A stretch of 6,839 bases of DNA, taken from the NCBI GenBank assembly GCA_937916485.1, contig CALFSV010000327.1:1-6839 (forward strand), read 5' to 3'. The position numbers and the translations under genes were made by a program. The notes under the pieces are model-generated. The model was not told the origin of the DNA. It saw only the letters and a list, made by a program, of their open reading frames with translations, and ran no database searches. Positions within the stretch are counted from its first letter, which is position 1. Each line of letters starts with the position of its first letter. The DNA comes from an uncultured Paracoccaceae bacterium (GTDB taxonomy: Bacteria; Pseudomonadota; Alphaproteobacteria; Rhodobacterales; Rhodobacteraceae). Positions 1 to 6,463 of this stretch are shown piece after piece.

Positions 1-329
1 AAGTCCAGTGACGCGACCAATCTGTCCCAATCTTCTTCCGTCTGCGCCCAAGGCTTGCCCATCTCGTGATGCACGCAAGTGCGTAACCAATCCTCATGCG
101 CAATGACCGCATCGCGCAGCTTGCGCATCCACGCCTGTCGCTCGGAAATGGACGTCGCAGCCCAACCTGGAAACGCTGCCTTGGCCGCTTGCAAGGCGTG
201 TTCGACATCGTCCGGCCCTGCCGTTGAAACTGTTGCGACCAGCGTTTCTGTAGCGGGATTGATTACCTCGCATGTAGATGCACCACCCGTAAGCGCCCCA
301 TTGATATACATCTTTGTTGGAAATTCCAT
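1..329 (-). CDS. Aldehyde dehydrogenase, N-terminal part (runs off the left edge)
   Basis: This open frame runs from ATG at 329 to the window edge: 109 full codons plus two bases. It begins MEFPTKMYINGAL and has the usual NAD(P)-dependent aldehyde dehydrogenase N-terminal pattern: an early strand pair, then NPATE at residues 24-28, then a helix leading to FPGW at 53-56, then EMGKP at 89-93. The catalytic Cys and Glu lie outside the window, so activity cannot be confirmed. Family members are usually about 480-500 residues and oxidise an aldehyde to a carboxylate, normally in the cytoplasm. A GAGG ribosome site (338-341) overlaps the stop of the GMC gene and sits 8 bases from the ATG; a GTG codon directly before it (330-332) is an alternative start. 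The 10-base gap to the GMC gene implies co-transcription. I infer that it takes the aldehyde made by the upstream oxidoreductase. Substrate and exact subfamily are unknown. Confidence 0.9.
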   Translation of the reverse strand, partial: MEFPTKMYINGALTGGASTCEVINPATETLVATVSTAGPDDVEHALQAAKAAFPGWAATSISERQAWMRKLRDAVIAHEDWLRTCVHHEMGKPWAQTEEDWDRLVASLD

Positions 330-339
330 CACGCAGGCC

Positions 340-1959
340 TCACTCAAACAGGGTTTCGATGTTGGTTTTGATGCTGTCACCGATATAGAGCGACATCGCC
401 TGAATCGTGGAGGTCGGGTTTACCGCCCCTGCCGTCGGAAAGATCGAGCCATCGACGATAAACAGGTTCTTGACATCATGGCTGCGGCCCCAGCCGTTCA
501 CCACGGATGTCGCCGGATCATCACCCATCCGACACGTGCCCATCTGGTGCCAACCGGCACGCCACCATACGTTGTCATCGCCTTTGCTCAGCACCTTCTT
601 CGCGCCCGCTGCGAGCAAAATTTCCTTTGCACGTTCTTCGCCGTGGCGCAGCATCTTGCGGGTATTCTCGCCCAAACGGTAGGTAACTTTTGGTGCGGGG
701 ATGCCGTCGCTGTCGGTCATGTCAGGGTCAAGCGTGACGCAGTTGTGTTCCTCAGGAAGATCCTCACTCACCACGGTTAGCCCGGCCAGGTAAGGATAGA
801 CGTTGTCCATGGTCTCACGATGCTCGGCGCCCCAAGGGATCGGGCTGTCGACACCATACCCCCCTAATGCATAGGTCATCGGAGTGGTGGAGCGGCCAGA
901 ATGAAGTCCATAACCGCGCACGAAATCGCGCGTCGAGTCTGTTTCATAGAACTCCTGAGATAAGATCGCACAGGCCATCGGCCCCTCGTGTCCCAGCATC
1001 GGTTCGTCAAACACGCCAGCAACACCGGTGAGCGGGTGGAACATCAGGTTCTTGCCCACCATCCCATTGCGATTGGCCAGACCGTCAGGAAATGCTTTGG
1101 ATTTGGAGTTCAACAAAAGCCGCGGCGTGCCGACCCCGTTGCACGCTACGACAACCAATTCGGCCTTTTGTTCGTGCACTTGCCCGTCGGCCCCGTGATA
1201 AAGCACGCCTGTAGCAAAACCCGTCACTTGATCCACGAGGATTTCACGCACACGGCACTCGGAACGCAACTCAACGCCTGCGTTTTCCAACATCGGCCAG
1301 TAAGTGAAATTGGTCCCTCCCTTGGCCCCTGCCGCGCAGCCCAGATCACAGGTGCCCGCATTTACGCATTTCTGCCGCCCATCGTGATCCTGACTGAGGA
1401 TCGACACATCCGACGGCCACCAGTGATAGCCTTTTGCGTTGAACCCTTTGGCCAGCGTTAGACCCAATTTACCGATTGGGATTGGAGGCAGTTCTGGGGC
1501 GTAATCCGGATAAGCAGGGTTACCGCCAAGGCCGGACACACCCGTGTTGCGGTCATTCATGTTGTAGAAGGGTGCGAGCGTATCGTAATCCACAGGCCAA
1601 TCCGCACCAACGCCATCTAACGAACGGGTGCGAAAATCTGACGGCTTCATCCGCGGCCAGTGACCAAGGAAGTTGATGGTAGAACCACCGACCGCATTGA
1701 AATTCACCGGCGTGATGCAGCTGTCATCCGCGTTGATCGGATAGTCCTGTTTCAACCCGCGCACGTTCGGGTCGCATGAAAAATTGCCGTACCGCGCGAG
1801 TTCGTAGCCATCATCGCGGCTCGGGTAACCCTTATCTTCTAGGTGCGGTCCTTGTTCCAAGCACAGAATACGCATCCGAGTTTCCAGCAGCGACCATGCG
1901 ATGGCAGCACCTGAGGCACCTGCACCAATGATTAGAACGTCGACGGGTTCATTTTGCAT
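340..1959 (-). CDS. GMC-family FAD oxidoreductase (large subunit, gluconate/glucose dehydrogenase type), probable [3Fe-4S] protein
   Basis: This is a 539-residue flavoprotein dehydrogenase. Visible features are the FAD-binding GAGASG (12-17) in an N-terminal Rossmann fold, an acidic residue at the end of the second strand (E35), the GMC signature around GGSTINF (91-97), HQMGTCRMG (471-479) with catalytic His471, and VNPTSTIQA (513-521) with the second active-site residue Asn514. The cluster C198-x5-C204-x3-C208 has the spacing of the three [3Fe-4S] ligands in Burkholderia FAD-glucose dehydrogenase. I chose ATG 1959 over an in-frame GTG at 1977 because GGAAAGG (1969-1975) lies 9 bases upstream of the ATG and the resulting 11-base overlap with the small-subunit gene is a typical coupled start. 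No Tat or Sec signal is present. Relatives oxidise sugars, sugar acids or alcohols and pass electrons to quinone or cytochrome. The substrate here is unknown; coupling to an aldehyde dehydrogenase favours a primary-alcohol substrate. Confidence 0.94.
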   Translation of the reverse strand: MQNEPVDVLIIGAGASGAAIAWSLLETRMRILCLEQGPHLEDKGYPSRDDGYELARYGNFSCDPNVRGLKQDYPINADDSCITPVNFNAVGGSTINFLGHWPRMKPSDFRTRSLDGVGADWPVDYDTLAPFYNMNDRNTGVSGLGGNPAYPDYAPELPPIPIGKLGLTLAKGFNAKGYHWWPSDVSILSQDHDGRQKCVNAGTCDLGCAAGAKGGTNFTYWPMLENAGVELRSECRVREILVDQVTGFATGVLYHGADGQVHEQKAELVVVACNGVGTPRLLLNSKSKAFPDGLANRNGMVGKNLMFHPLTGVAGVFDEPMLGHEGPMACAILSQEFYETDSTRDFVRGYGLHSGRSTTPMTYALGGYGVDSPIPWGAEHRETMDNVYPYLAGLTVVSEDLPEEHNCVTLDPDMTDSDGIPAPKVTYRLGENTRKMLRHGEERAKEILLAAGAKKVLSKGDDNVWWRAGWHQMGTCRMGDDPATSVVNGWGRSHDVKNLFIVDGSIFPTAGAVNPTSTIQAMSLYIGDSIKTNIETLFE

Positions 1960-2392
1960 CGCGATACACCTTTCCACGAGCGCGCACGGGTGCGGTCAAT
2001 TCATCCATCAGCGCCTCGTCCTCACGCGGAACGGAGTAACCTTGGGGATGGACGGGATGGGCACCAACGCCAAACAGTGGGCGGGTGTCAGGGCGACTGT
2101 AATAGCCCATGTAAGTGAGGCGAACGAGGGTTGCGAAGGCGTCGGGCTGTTGCGTCTCGATTAAGTGCAGCGCGGCGACTTTTTCCGGCCTTGTCATTTC
2201 AACAAAACTGTCACCCAATGCCATCATCACAGCCTGCGTTGTTTCAACCGGATTGGGCGCATAGGCGTCAGCAGTCGGGAGAAAGTCTGCCACTCCCAAT
2301 GCGCCCGCTCCGGGAATTGTCCCATCATTACTTGGCGGAACAAGTTCGTCCAAAATAGCATCAAGAAGGGTGCGTTGTGTTTGTGTCCACAT
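1949..2392 (-). CDS. Gluconate 2-dehydrogenase subunit 3-family protein without signal peptide
   Basis: This 147-residue protein opens with a helix and the family-like pattern LLDAILDELVPPSNDG followed by PGAGALGVADFL (about residues 9-40). Its second half holds LTYMGYYSRPD and a Gly/Pro/His-rich segment (GAHPVHPQGY) typical of the small subunits that partner GMC dehydrogenases. Known members are often about 170-240 residues because they carry an N-terminal Tat signal that also exports the large subunit. This one starts directly in the conserved domain, and the in-frame codons upstream of its ATG are ACC, GGC and then TAG, so no signal can be gained by a longer start. It begins 6 bases after the permease stop and overlaps the GMC gene by 11 bases. 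I infer that it stabilises or matures the GMC subunit in the cytoplasm. The family match is by pattern only. Confidence 0.85.
   Translation of the reverse strand: MWTQTQRTLLDAILDELVPPSNDGTIPGAGALGVADFLPTADAYAPNPVETTQAVMMALGDSFVEMTRPEKVAALHLIETQQPDAFATLVRLTYMGYYSRPDTRPLFGVGAHPVHPQGYSVPREDEALMDELTAPVRARGKVYRDAK
1969..1975 (-). promoter_or_regulatory. Ribosome binding site deciding the GMC start
   Basis: GGAAAGG on the minus strand ends 9 bases before ATG 1959, inside the end of the small-subunit gene. The longer frame from GTG 1977 would place this sequence within the coding region and leave no obvious upstream site, so it supports the shorter GMC protein. Confidence 0.6.
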
Positions 2393-2398
2393 GGTGCC

Positions 2399-3619
2399 CT
2401 ACCTCTCTGACGTGCCGCTGCGGGACACGGCGTCAATCGCCACAGCCAACAACAGGATTGCACCAGAAAACATCAGCTTGTCAGCCGCACTCGCACCCGA
2501 CAGGTCCAGCCCGTTGCCAAGTGATCCGATAACCAGAGCGCCAAGGATCGCGTTCCAAACCGATCCGCGTCCCCCGAACAGGGACGTGCCACCAATCACA
2601 GCAGCCCCGATGGATTCGAGCAGGAGTGAGCCACCCGCAAAGGCGGTGTAGGAAACTGAGCCAAATCGAGACGCACCAAAGATGCCACCGATTGCGGCCA
2701 TGAGACCGACGATTGCAAAGGCCGAGACACGGATACGTTTGACATTTATGCCCACACGCCGCGCGCTTTCAGGATTGCCACCAACCGAGAAGATTGATCG
2801 TCCGTAAGGGGTCGAGGTCGTCACCCAACCCACGAGAACTGTGATCACCATCAACAGAACAATCAGCAATGGCACAGATCGATAAGCATTCAATGTGGCA
2901 ACGGTTGCCAACACTAATGCGCCAAAGAATGCGATCTGACCCCCAACAGCGGTGTTGGTGTCCAGTTCTAACCCGCGTGCCTTGCGCTGTGTTTGCTTGC
3001 GCAAATTGAGCCATGCAAAGACTACGATACAGGTAATAGCCAACGCCCAGCCTAGGGCATCAGGCAAAAGCACCCGCGCAAAGCCACGAATGAACGGATC
3101 ACCAACATTCAGGTTTCCTGTCGGAAGGATTTTTTGCATCAAACCCTGGAAACCTAGAAGTCCTGCAAGCGTCACCACAAAGGATGGAATGCCGATATAA
3201 GCGACCAATAAGCCCTGTGCAGTACCCATGATAATGCCAACAGCCATTACGATCAGGCAGGCAATTGGACTAGGAACGCCAGCCAGTACCAAAACGCCTA
3301 GTAAGGCTGCACATACGCCTGCGGTCGCAGCGGCGGACAAGTCTATGTCGCCGAGAAGCAAAACAACCGTGATGCCGACTGCAAGCGTCGCAATGACTGC
3401 CGATTGCATGAACAAATTATAGATGTTTCGTGGGCTTAGGAAGATGAAACGGATGCTCTCAGCATCCGCGTCCCCCCAGTATTCCCATAAAGGAACAGCC
3501 AAACCGAAATAAGCCCAAATCGCAGCAAGCGCCAAAAGCACTGGTACAAATGCACCAAACCGTGTTTCGCGCATGATGCGCAGCCTATCTATAAATGAAA
3601 GTTTGTGTTCAGGCTGCAT
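2399..3619 (-). CDS. Sugar ABC transporter permease, XylH-like (BPD_transp_2 family)
   Basis: This is a 406-residue inner-membrane protein with about ten hydrophobic segments. Family landmarks are GDIDLS (90-95), the cytoplasmic coupling segment around GRSIFSVGGNPESARRVGI (273-291), and the C-terminal IGGTSLFGGRGSV (342-354). A charged insertion (about 206-225, LRKQTQRKARGLELD) precedes a later membrane segment, as in XylH-type permeases. It should form a homodimer channel with the neighbouring ATPase and take substrate from the binding protein. A longer frame starts at ATG 3634, but ATG 3619 has GAGG (3626-3629) exactly 6 bases upstream and gives an 11-base overlap with the ATPase gene, so I prefer it. 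The small-subunit gene follows after 6 bases in the same reading frame. Substrate class is a monosaccharide or similar polyol by family; the exact solute is not readable. Confidence 0.93.
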   Translation of the reverse strand: MQPEHKLSFIDRLRIMRETRFGAFVPVLLALAAIWAYFGLAVPLWEYWGDADAESIRFIFLSPRNIYNLFMQSAVIATLAVGITVVLLLGDIDLSAAATAGVCAALLGVLVLAGVPSPIACLIVMAVGIIMGTAQGLLVAYIGIPSFVVTLAGLLGFQGLMQKILPTGNLNVGDPFIRGFARVLLPDALGWALAITCIVVFAWLNLRKQTQRKARGLELDTNTAVGGQIAFFGALVLATVATLNAYRSVPLLIVLLMVITVLVGWVTTSTPYGRSIFSVGGNPESARRVGINVKRIRVSAFAIVGLMAAIGGIFGASRFGSVSYTAFAGGSLLLESIGAAVIGGTSLFGGRGSVWNAILGALVIGSLGNGLDLSGASAADKLMFSGAILLLAVAIDAVSRSGTSER

Positions 3620-4424
3620 TTCCGGCCTCATCATCCAAACCCCGTGTCATCGCTGCAACGATTTCATCAGGGGTAATATCCTCTTTTCTCCAGGTTGCGA
3701 CATTGCTGCCGTGGCGCAGAACGCAAATTCGGTCTGCGACCTCGAAGATATCGCGCATGTTATGTGAGATGTAGATCACCGCATGGTTGGTATCGCGCAG
3801 CCGTTTGACCATATCGAGAACCTGCCGCGTTTGCGCCACGCCCAAGGCCGCCGTCGGCTCATCCAGCATCACGACCGATCCATCGGCGCCGACGGCGCGC
3901 GCAATCGCAATCGCCTGACGTTGACCACCAGACAGACCGCCGACCTTAGCGCGCACAGATTGCAGAGTGCGCACTTGCAAACGGTCAATCGCGTCCTGCG
4001 CTTTTACTTCCATTTCAAGATCATCCAGCGGGCGCAGCATACGAGGCAAAAATGGCCACCCGGGTTTTACCGGCTCAACGCCCAAAGACAGGTTCGCCGC
4101 AACATCCAGATTTTCGCAAAGTGCAAGATCTTGATAGACAATCTGAATACCTAGGTCGCTTGCATCATGAGGGTTATTCACACTCACCGGAGCCTCTTCC
4201 ATGAAAAACTGGCCTTCGTCAGCAGTATGCGCGCCCGCCAGCACCTTCATGAGGGTGGATTTGCCCGCACCATTATCGCCAACGAGCGCCATAACCTCGC
4301 CACGGGCGACTTCGAAATCGACGCCGCGCAGGGCGTGAACGCCGCCAAATCTTTTGTGAATGCCGGTCACACGCAGATGAGGAGGCGGGGCCACTGGCCC
4401 CACCATGTTTTTATGTTCAGACAT
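3609..4424 (-). CDS. Sugar ABC transporter ATP-binding protein, single nucleotide-binding domain
   Basis: This 271-residue cytoplasmic ATPase powers the importer. Motifs in order are Walker A GDNGAGKST (49-57), Q-loop YQD with Gln98, signature LSGGQRQ (164-170), Walker B VVMLDE (184-189) and the H-loop His221 in YISHNM. All key residues are intact. Many CUT2 sugar importers (XylG, RbsA) use a fused double ATPase of about 500 residues; this one has a single domain, like the FrcA-type fructose importer ATPases of rhizobia, and would act as a homodimer. It starts 11 bases after the binding-protein stop with only a weak GGA ribosome site (4431-4433), suggesting translational coupling, and its last 11 bases overlap the permease start. 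Confidence 0.95.
   Translation of the reverse strand: MSEHKNMVGPVAPPPHLRVTGIHKRFGGVHALRGVDFEVARGEVMALVGDNGAGKSTLMKVLAGAHTADEGQFFMEEAPVSVNNPHDASDLGIQIVYQDLALCENLDVAANLSLGVEPVKPGWPFLPRMLRPLDDLEMEVKAQDAIDRLQVRTLQSVRAKVGGLSGGQRQAIAIARAVGADGSVVMLDEPTAALGVAQTRQVLDMVKRLRDTNHAVIYISHNMRDIFEVADRICVLRHGSNVATWRKEDITPDEIVAAMTRGLDDEAGNAA
3626..3629 (-). promoter_or_regulatory. Ribosome binding site deciding the permease start
   Basis: GAGG on the minus strand lies 6 bases upstream of ATG 3619, within the last codons of the ATPase gene. The alternative ATG codons at 3634 and 3631 lack a comparable site, so translation most likely starts at 3619. Confidence 0.6.
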
Positions 4425-4435
4425 TGTTATTCCGA

Positions 4436-5497
4436 TTACTTACAAAAAGTTGTTTCGGCTGCTTCACCTTCACAAATCATCTCTTTAGTGATGGATTTGT
4501 CGTTAGCGATCACATAAGCCACACCGTCAACACCAACGGCAGAGTATGACCCAACAGGAACATAGGCCACCGTTGCCCCAACACCATTTTTTACAGTTTG
4601 CGGGGCTAGATCTGAAAAGTCTTCGCCATTCACTAGGCGCACAGTCACTCTTGCTGCTGCAGCAGCCATATCTTCAAGCGGGCGCCAACCACATTGTGTT
4701 TGTCTGCCCAGCAACATCAACTGCTGTGCCTGAACCGTACAATCGAGACCGGAAACCGGAACCGTACCTGCCATGCCTTGTTCTTCCATCGCGGCAATGG
4801 CCGCTCCGGCATTACCATCGTTAGATGACACGACGCCTTGCACATCGTTATTCAATTGAGTCAAAGCCTGATCCATGGAACGACGTGCAATCGCCGGATC
4901 CCAACCTTGCGTCCAGTTTTCATAGCCCATTACGCGTGCACCACTTTCATAGAGCGGTGTCAATGCACGCAACTGACCGTTGTGGATCACAGCCGCGTTT
5001 GGATCCGTCGGAGAACCTTTTAACATCACCAATGTGTCTCCATCAGCCGTGTTGTTAATGATGTGCATGGCCTGATCATACCCCATGCCTTCCAGATCAG
5101 CCTGAACCCAAAATGTAGTATTCATCGAATTAATCATCCGGTCATAGGCAATCGTTGGCACGCCTTCTTCGGCGGCTTTGTCAGCGATGATGGCCGAGCT
5201 TTCGCCATCAATCGGGATCACAACCAGTACTTTTGCACCTTGTGTTAAGGCTTGTTCTGCCTGACGTTGCTGAACGGATGTGTCGTTGTTAGCGTTGAAA
5301 ACTTCGACCTTCACGTCAGGGGCAATCGCAGCCATCGTGCGGACAAAGGCTGCGGCATCTTGTTGTTCCCAGCGTGGGTTCACGTTCTCGGGCAACAGAA
5401 GCGCCACCATGTCCTCGGCAGCCACTGACTGGGCTGCAACACCTGCACTAACCATCATGGTCGTCGCAAGTACACCTTTCTTTATTGTAGAAAACAT
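4436..5497 (-). CDS. Periplasmic sugar-binding protein of an ABC importer, XylF-like
   Basis: This is a 353-residue exported protein. A Sec signal peptide is clear: a short basic start (KK at 6-7), a hydrophobic core (8-22), and probable cleavage after VAA (25-27). The mature part is a two-lobed periplasmic-binding fold resembling XylF/ChvE proteins: LLLPENVNPRWEQQD (33-47), IPIDGESS (94-101), AYDRMI (117-122), GSPTDPNAA (161-169), SSNDGNAGAAIAA (224-236) and VPVSGLD (246-252). It should capture the solute and deliver it to the permease. Four cysteines (253, 269, 342, 352) in the exported part could form two disulfides; Cys253 sits right after the GLD where the ligand-binding region is expected, so ligand choice may differ from xylose. 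The strong ribosome site GAGGAG (5504-5509) lies 6 bases from the ATG and is framed by an inverted repeat. It is the first gene of the transport-oxidation block. Confidence 0.95.
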   Translation of the reverse strand: MFSTIKKGVLATTMMVSAGVAAQSVAAEDMVALLLPENVNPRWEQQDAAAFVRTMAAIAPDVKVEVFNANNDTSVQQRQAEQALTQGAKVLVVIPIDGESSAIIADKAAEEGVPTIAYDRMINSMNTTFWVQADLEGMGYDQAMHIINNTADGDTLVMLKGSPTDPNAAVIHNGQLRALTPLYESGARVMGYENWTQGWDPAIARRSMDQALTQLNNDVQGVVSSNDGNAGAAIAAMEEQGMAGTVPVSGLDCTVQAQQLMLLGRQTQCGWRPLEDMAAAAARVTVRLVNGEDFSDLAPQTVKNGVGATVAYVPVGSYSAVGVDGVAYVIANDKSITKEMICEGEAAETTFCK

Positions 5498-5519
5498 CTT
5501 ATTCTCCTCATTGATGTTT
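5492..5519 (-). promoter_or_regulatory. Inverted repeat framing the binding-protein ribosome site and start codon
   Basis: AAACATC (5492-5498) and GATGTTT (5513-5519) are a perfect 7-base inverted pair separated by 14 bases. In the minus-strand transcript they can form a 7-bp stem whose 14-base loop exposes GAGGAG while the AUG lies in the stem. The same half-site forms the compact dyad at 6464-6478 upstream of the regulator gene, and the two halves here are spaced 21 bases apart (two helical turns), so an operator role is an alternative. Neither role is proven. Confidence 0.4.
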
Positions 5520-5556
5520 AAGCGCCTGCAAGGGCACTTTTTCGTCTGGTGGTTTT

Positions 5557-5570
5557 CCCGAAATTTCGGG
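5557..5570. promoter_or_regulatory. Perfect 14-base palindrome in the leader of the transport operon
   Basis: CCCGAAATTTCGGG is a perfect palindrome about 60 bases upstream of the binding-protein start. No T-run follows it on either strand, so it is a poor terminator candidate; a protein-binding site or a small leader hairpin (5-bp stem, 4-base loop) fits better. The protein that would bind it is unknown. Confidence 0.4.
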
Positions 5571-5578
5571 CTGGATCA

Positions 5579-5616
5579 GGTAGTACGGCGTTGATTGAAT
5601 CCGGTGCCGTGCTACC
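5579..5616 (-). promoter_or_regulatory. Long imperfect inverted repeat (hairpin) between regulator and transport genes
   Basis: The arms GGTAGTACGGCG (5579-5590) and TGCCGTGCTACC (5605-5616) match at 10 of 12 positions around a 14-base loop. As minus-strand RNA it gives a 10-bp GC-rich stem with one internal C-A mismatch. It lies 60 bases after the regulator stop codon. With no U-tract downstream it is not a standard intrinsic terminator, but it could end or protect the regulator transcript, or attenuate read-through into the transport genes. Confidence 0.4.
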
Positions 5617-5675
5617 ACCACTCACTTGCGCACCACTGCAAACGGGTGGAAACTGTCGAGGCCATGACCACTATG

Positions 5676-6452
5676 TTAGTCCGTTCGTGACTCCCCATTG
5701 CTGATGACGCCACCTGCGGTCTCCCCGAGGACGCTTTTCAACCTCTGGCTGGTGTCACTCAGGTGATCATTCATCATCTTTTCTGCCTGCTTATGATCCC
5801 GCGCTTTGATCGCATCCAAGACTTTGCGGTGGAACGGAATCGAACTTGCGTTTTCGCGGGGGTCGCGGTTGGTCAGGCGAATCGAACTTAGCAACGCCGA
5901 AAAAATCACCCCTTCCATCGACAGCAGGATCTCGTTGTTGGCGGCCCGCAAAATAGCGCGGTGAAACAGGGCGTCGGCCACCACAAAATCTTCAATAGAG
6001 TGAGATTCCTCTTCCATGCGAATTTGTGCAGCTTCGATGTCTGCATGCTGCGCATCTGTGCCGTGCTGCGCGGCCCAGCCAGCGGCCTTGGGTTCCATCA
6101 TCTGGCGCATATCCAGCAATTGGCGCAAAAATATAGGCTTTGTATCGACGGACAGGTGCCAAGCTAAAACATCATCATCCAAGAGCGCCCAGCTGGCGCG
6201 ACGCCGTACCCGCGTGCCGCTTCCGCGCTTCACTTCCAAAAGCCCTTTGCTAACCAGCAGCTTAACGCCCTCGCGGATCACGGATTTGCTAACACCGAAG
6301 CGCTGAGAGAGTTTACCTTCATCCTCAACCAGCGCATCTTCTTTGTAATGGCCGGCGACAATGCGCCGTCCCAGCTCCCTTGATATTTGCATAGCAAGCC
6401 CCGGTGCAACACCGCTCGCATCTTTCAGATCGTAGTACAGCATTTCATTCAT
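5676..6452 (-). CDS. GntR-family transcriptional regulator, FadR/FCD subfamily
   Basis: This is a 258-residue DNA-binding regulator. The winged helix-turn-helix covers about residues 16-85, with the recognition-helix region RFGVSKSVIREGVKLL (51-66) and the wing around KRGSGTRV (75-82). An FCD effector domain follows (about 106-240), with the expected metal/ligand residues Asp160 and His164 in DALFH, His208 in PFHRKVL and His230 in NDHLSD. The linker ASWALLDDDVLAWHL resembles that of sugar-acid regulators of the DgoR type. Such proteins usually repress their operon until a sugar acid or related carboxylate binds. The gene lies upstream of and on the same strand as the transport genes, with a 178-base gap. 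A perfect dyad 11 bases upstream of its start is a likely autoregulatory site. No good ribosome site precedes ATG 6452; Met4 (6443) is an alternative start. The effector is unknown. Confidence 0.93.
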   Translation of the reverse strand: MNEMLYYDLKDASGVAPGLAMQISRELGRRIVAGHYKEDALVEDEGKLSQRFGVSKSVIREGVKLLVSKGLLEVKRGSGTRVRRRASWALLDDDVLAWHLSVDTKPIFLRQLLDMRQMMEPKAAGWAAQHGTDAQHADIEAAQIRMEEESHSIEDFVVADALFHRAILRAANNEILLSMEGVIFSALLSSIRLTNRDPRENASSIPFHRKVLDAIKARDHKQAEKMMNDHLSDTSQRLKSVLGETAGGVISNGESRTD

Positions 6453-6463
6453 GCGGACATACT

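Noticed and set aside
79..780. Plus-strand open frame of 233 codons across the ends of the aldehyde dehydrogenase and GMC genes
   Set aside because: It lies antisense to two well-supported genes, its composition (Ala/Val/Arg/His-rich) shows no domain pattern, and no ribosome site is evident. It is a shadow frame.
988..1461. Plus-strand open frame of 157 codons inside the GMC gene
   Set aside because: It is antisense to the conserved GMC domain, including the Cys motif, and the protein resembles no family; its openness follows from codon bias on the opposite strand.
1960..1977. Longer GMC protein starting at GTG 1977
   Set aside because: It adds six residues (start V/M-ERCIA) before the conserved FAD-binding region and would use up the GGAAAGG sequence that best serves ATG 1959.
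2393..2401. Stop-codon read-through fusing permease and small subunit (same frame, separated by TAG GGC ACC)
   Set aside because: The frame match can occur by chance one time in three, an ATG with an upstream GAGAGG directly follows, and a permease fusion would make little sense for a soluble dehydrogenase subunit.
2227..2463. Minus-strand open frame of 78 codons spanning the permease and small-subunit junction
   Set aside because: It overlaps two real genes in another frame, and the predicted protein lacks any recognisable motif.
5557..5616. Intrinsic terminator after the regulator gene
   Set aside because: Both stem-loops lack a following T-run in the direction of transcription, so a standard terminator call is not supported.
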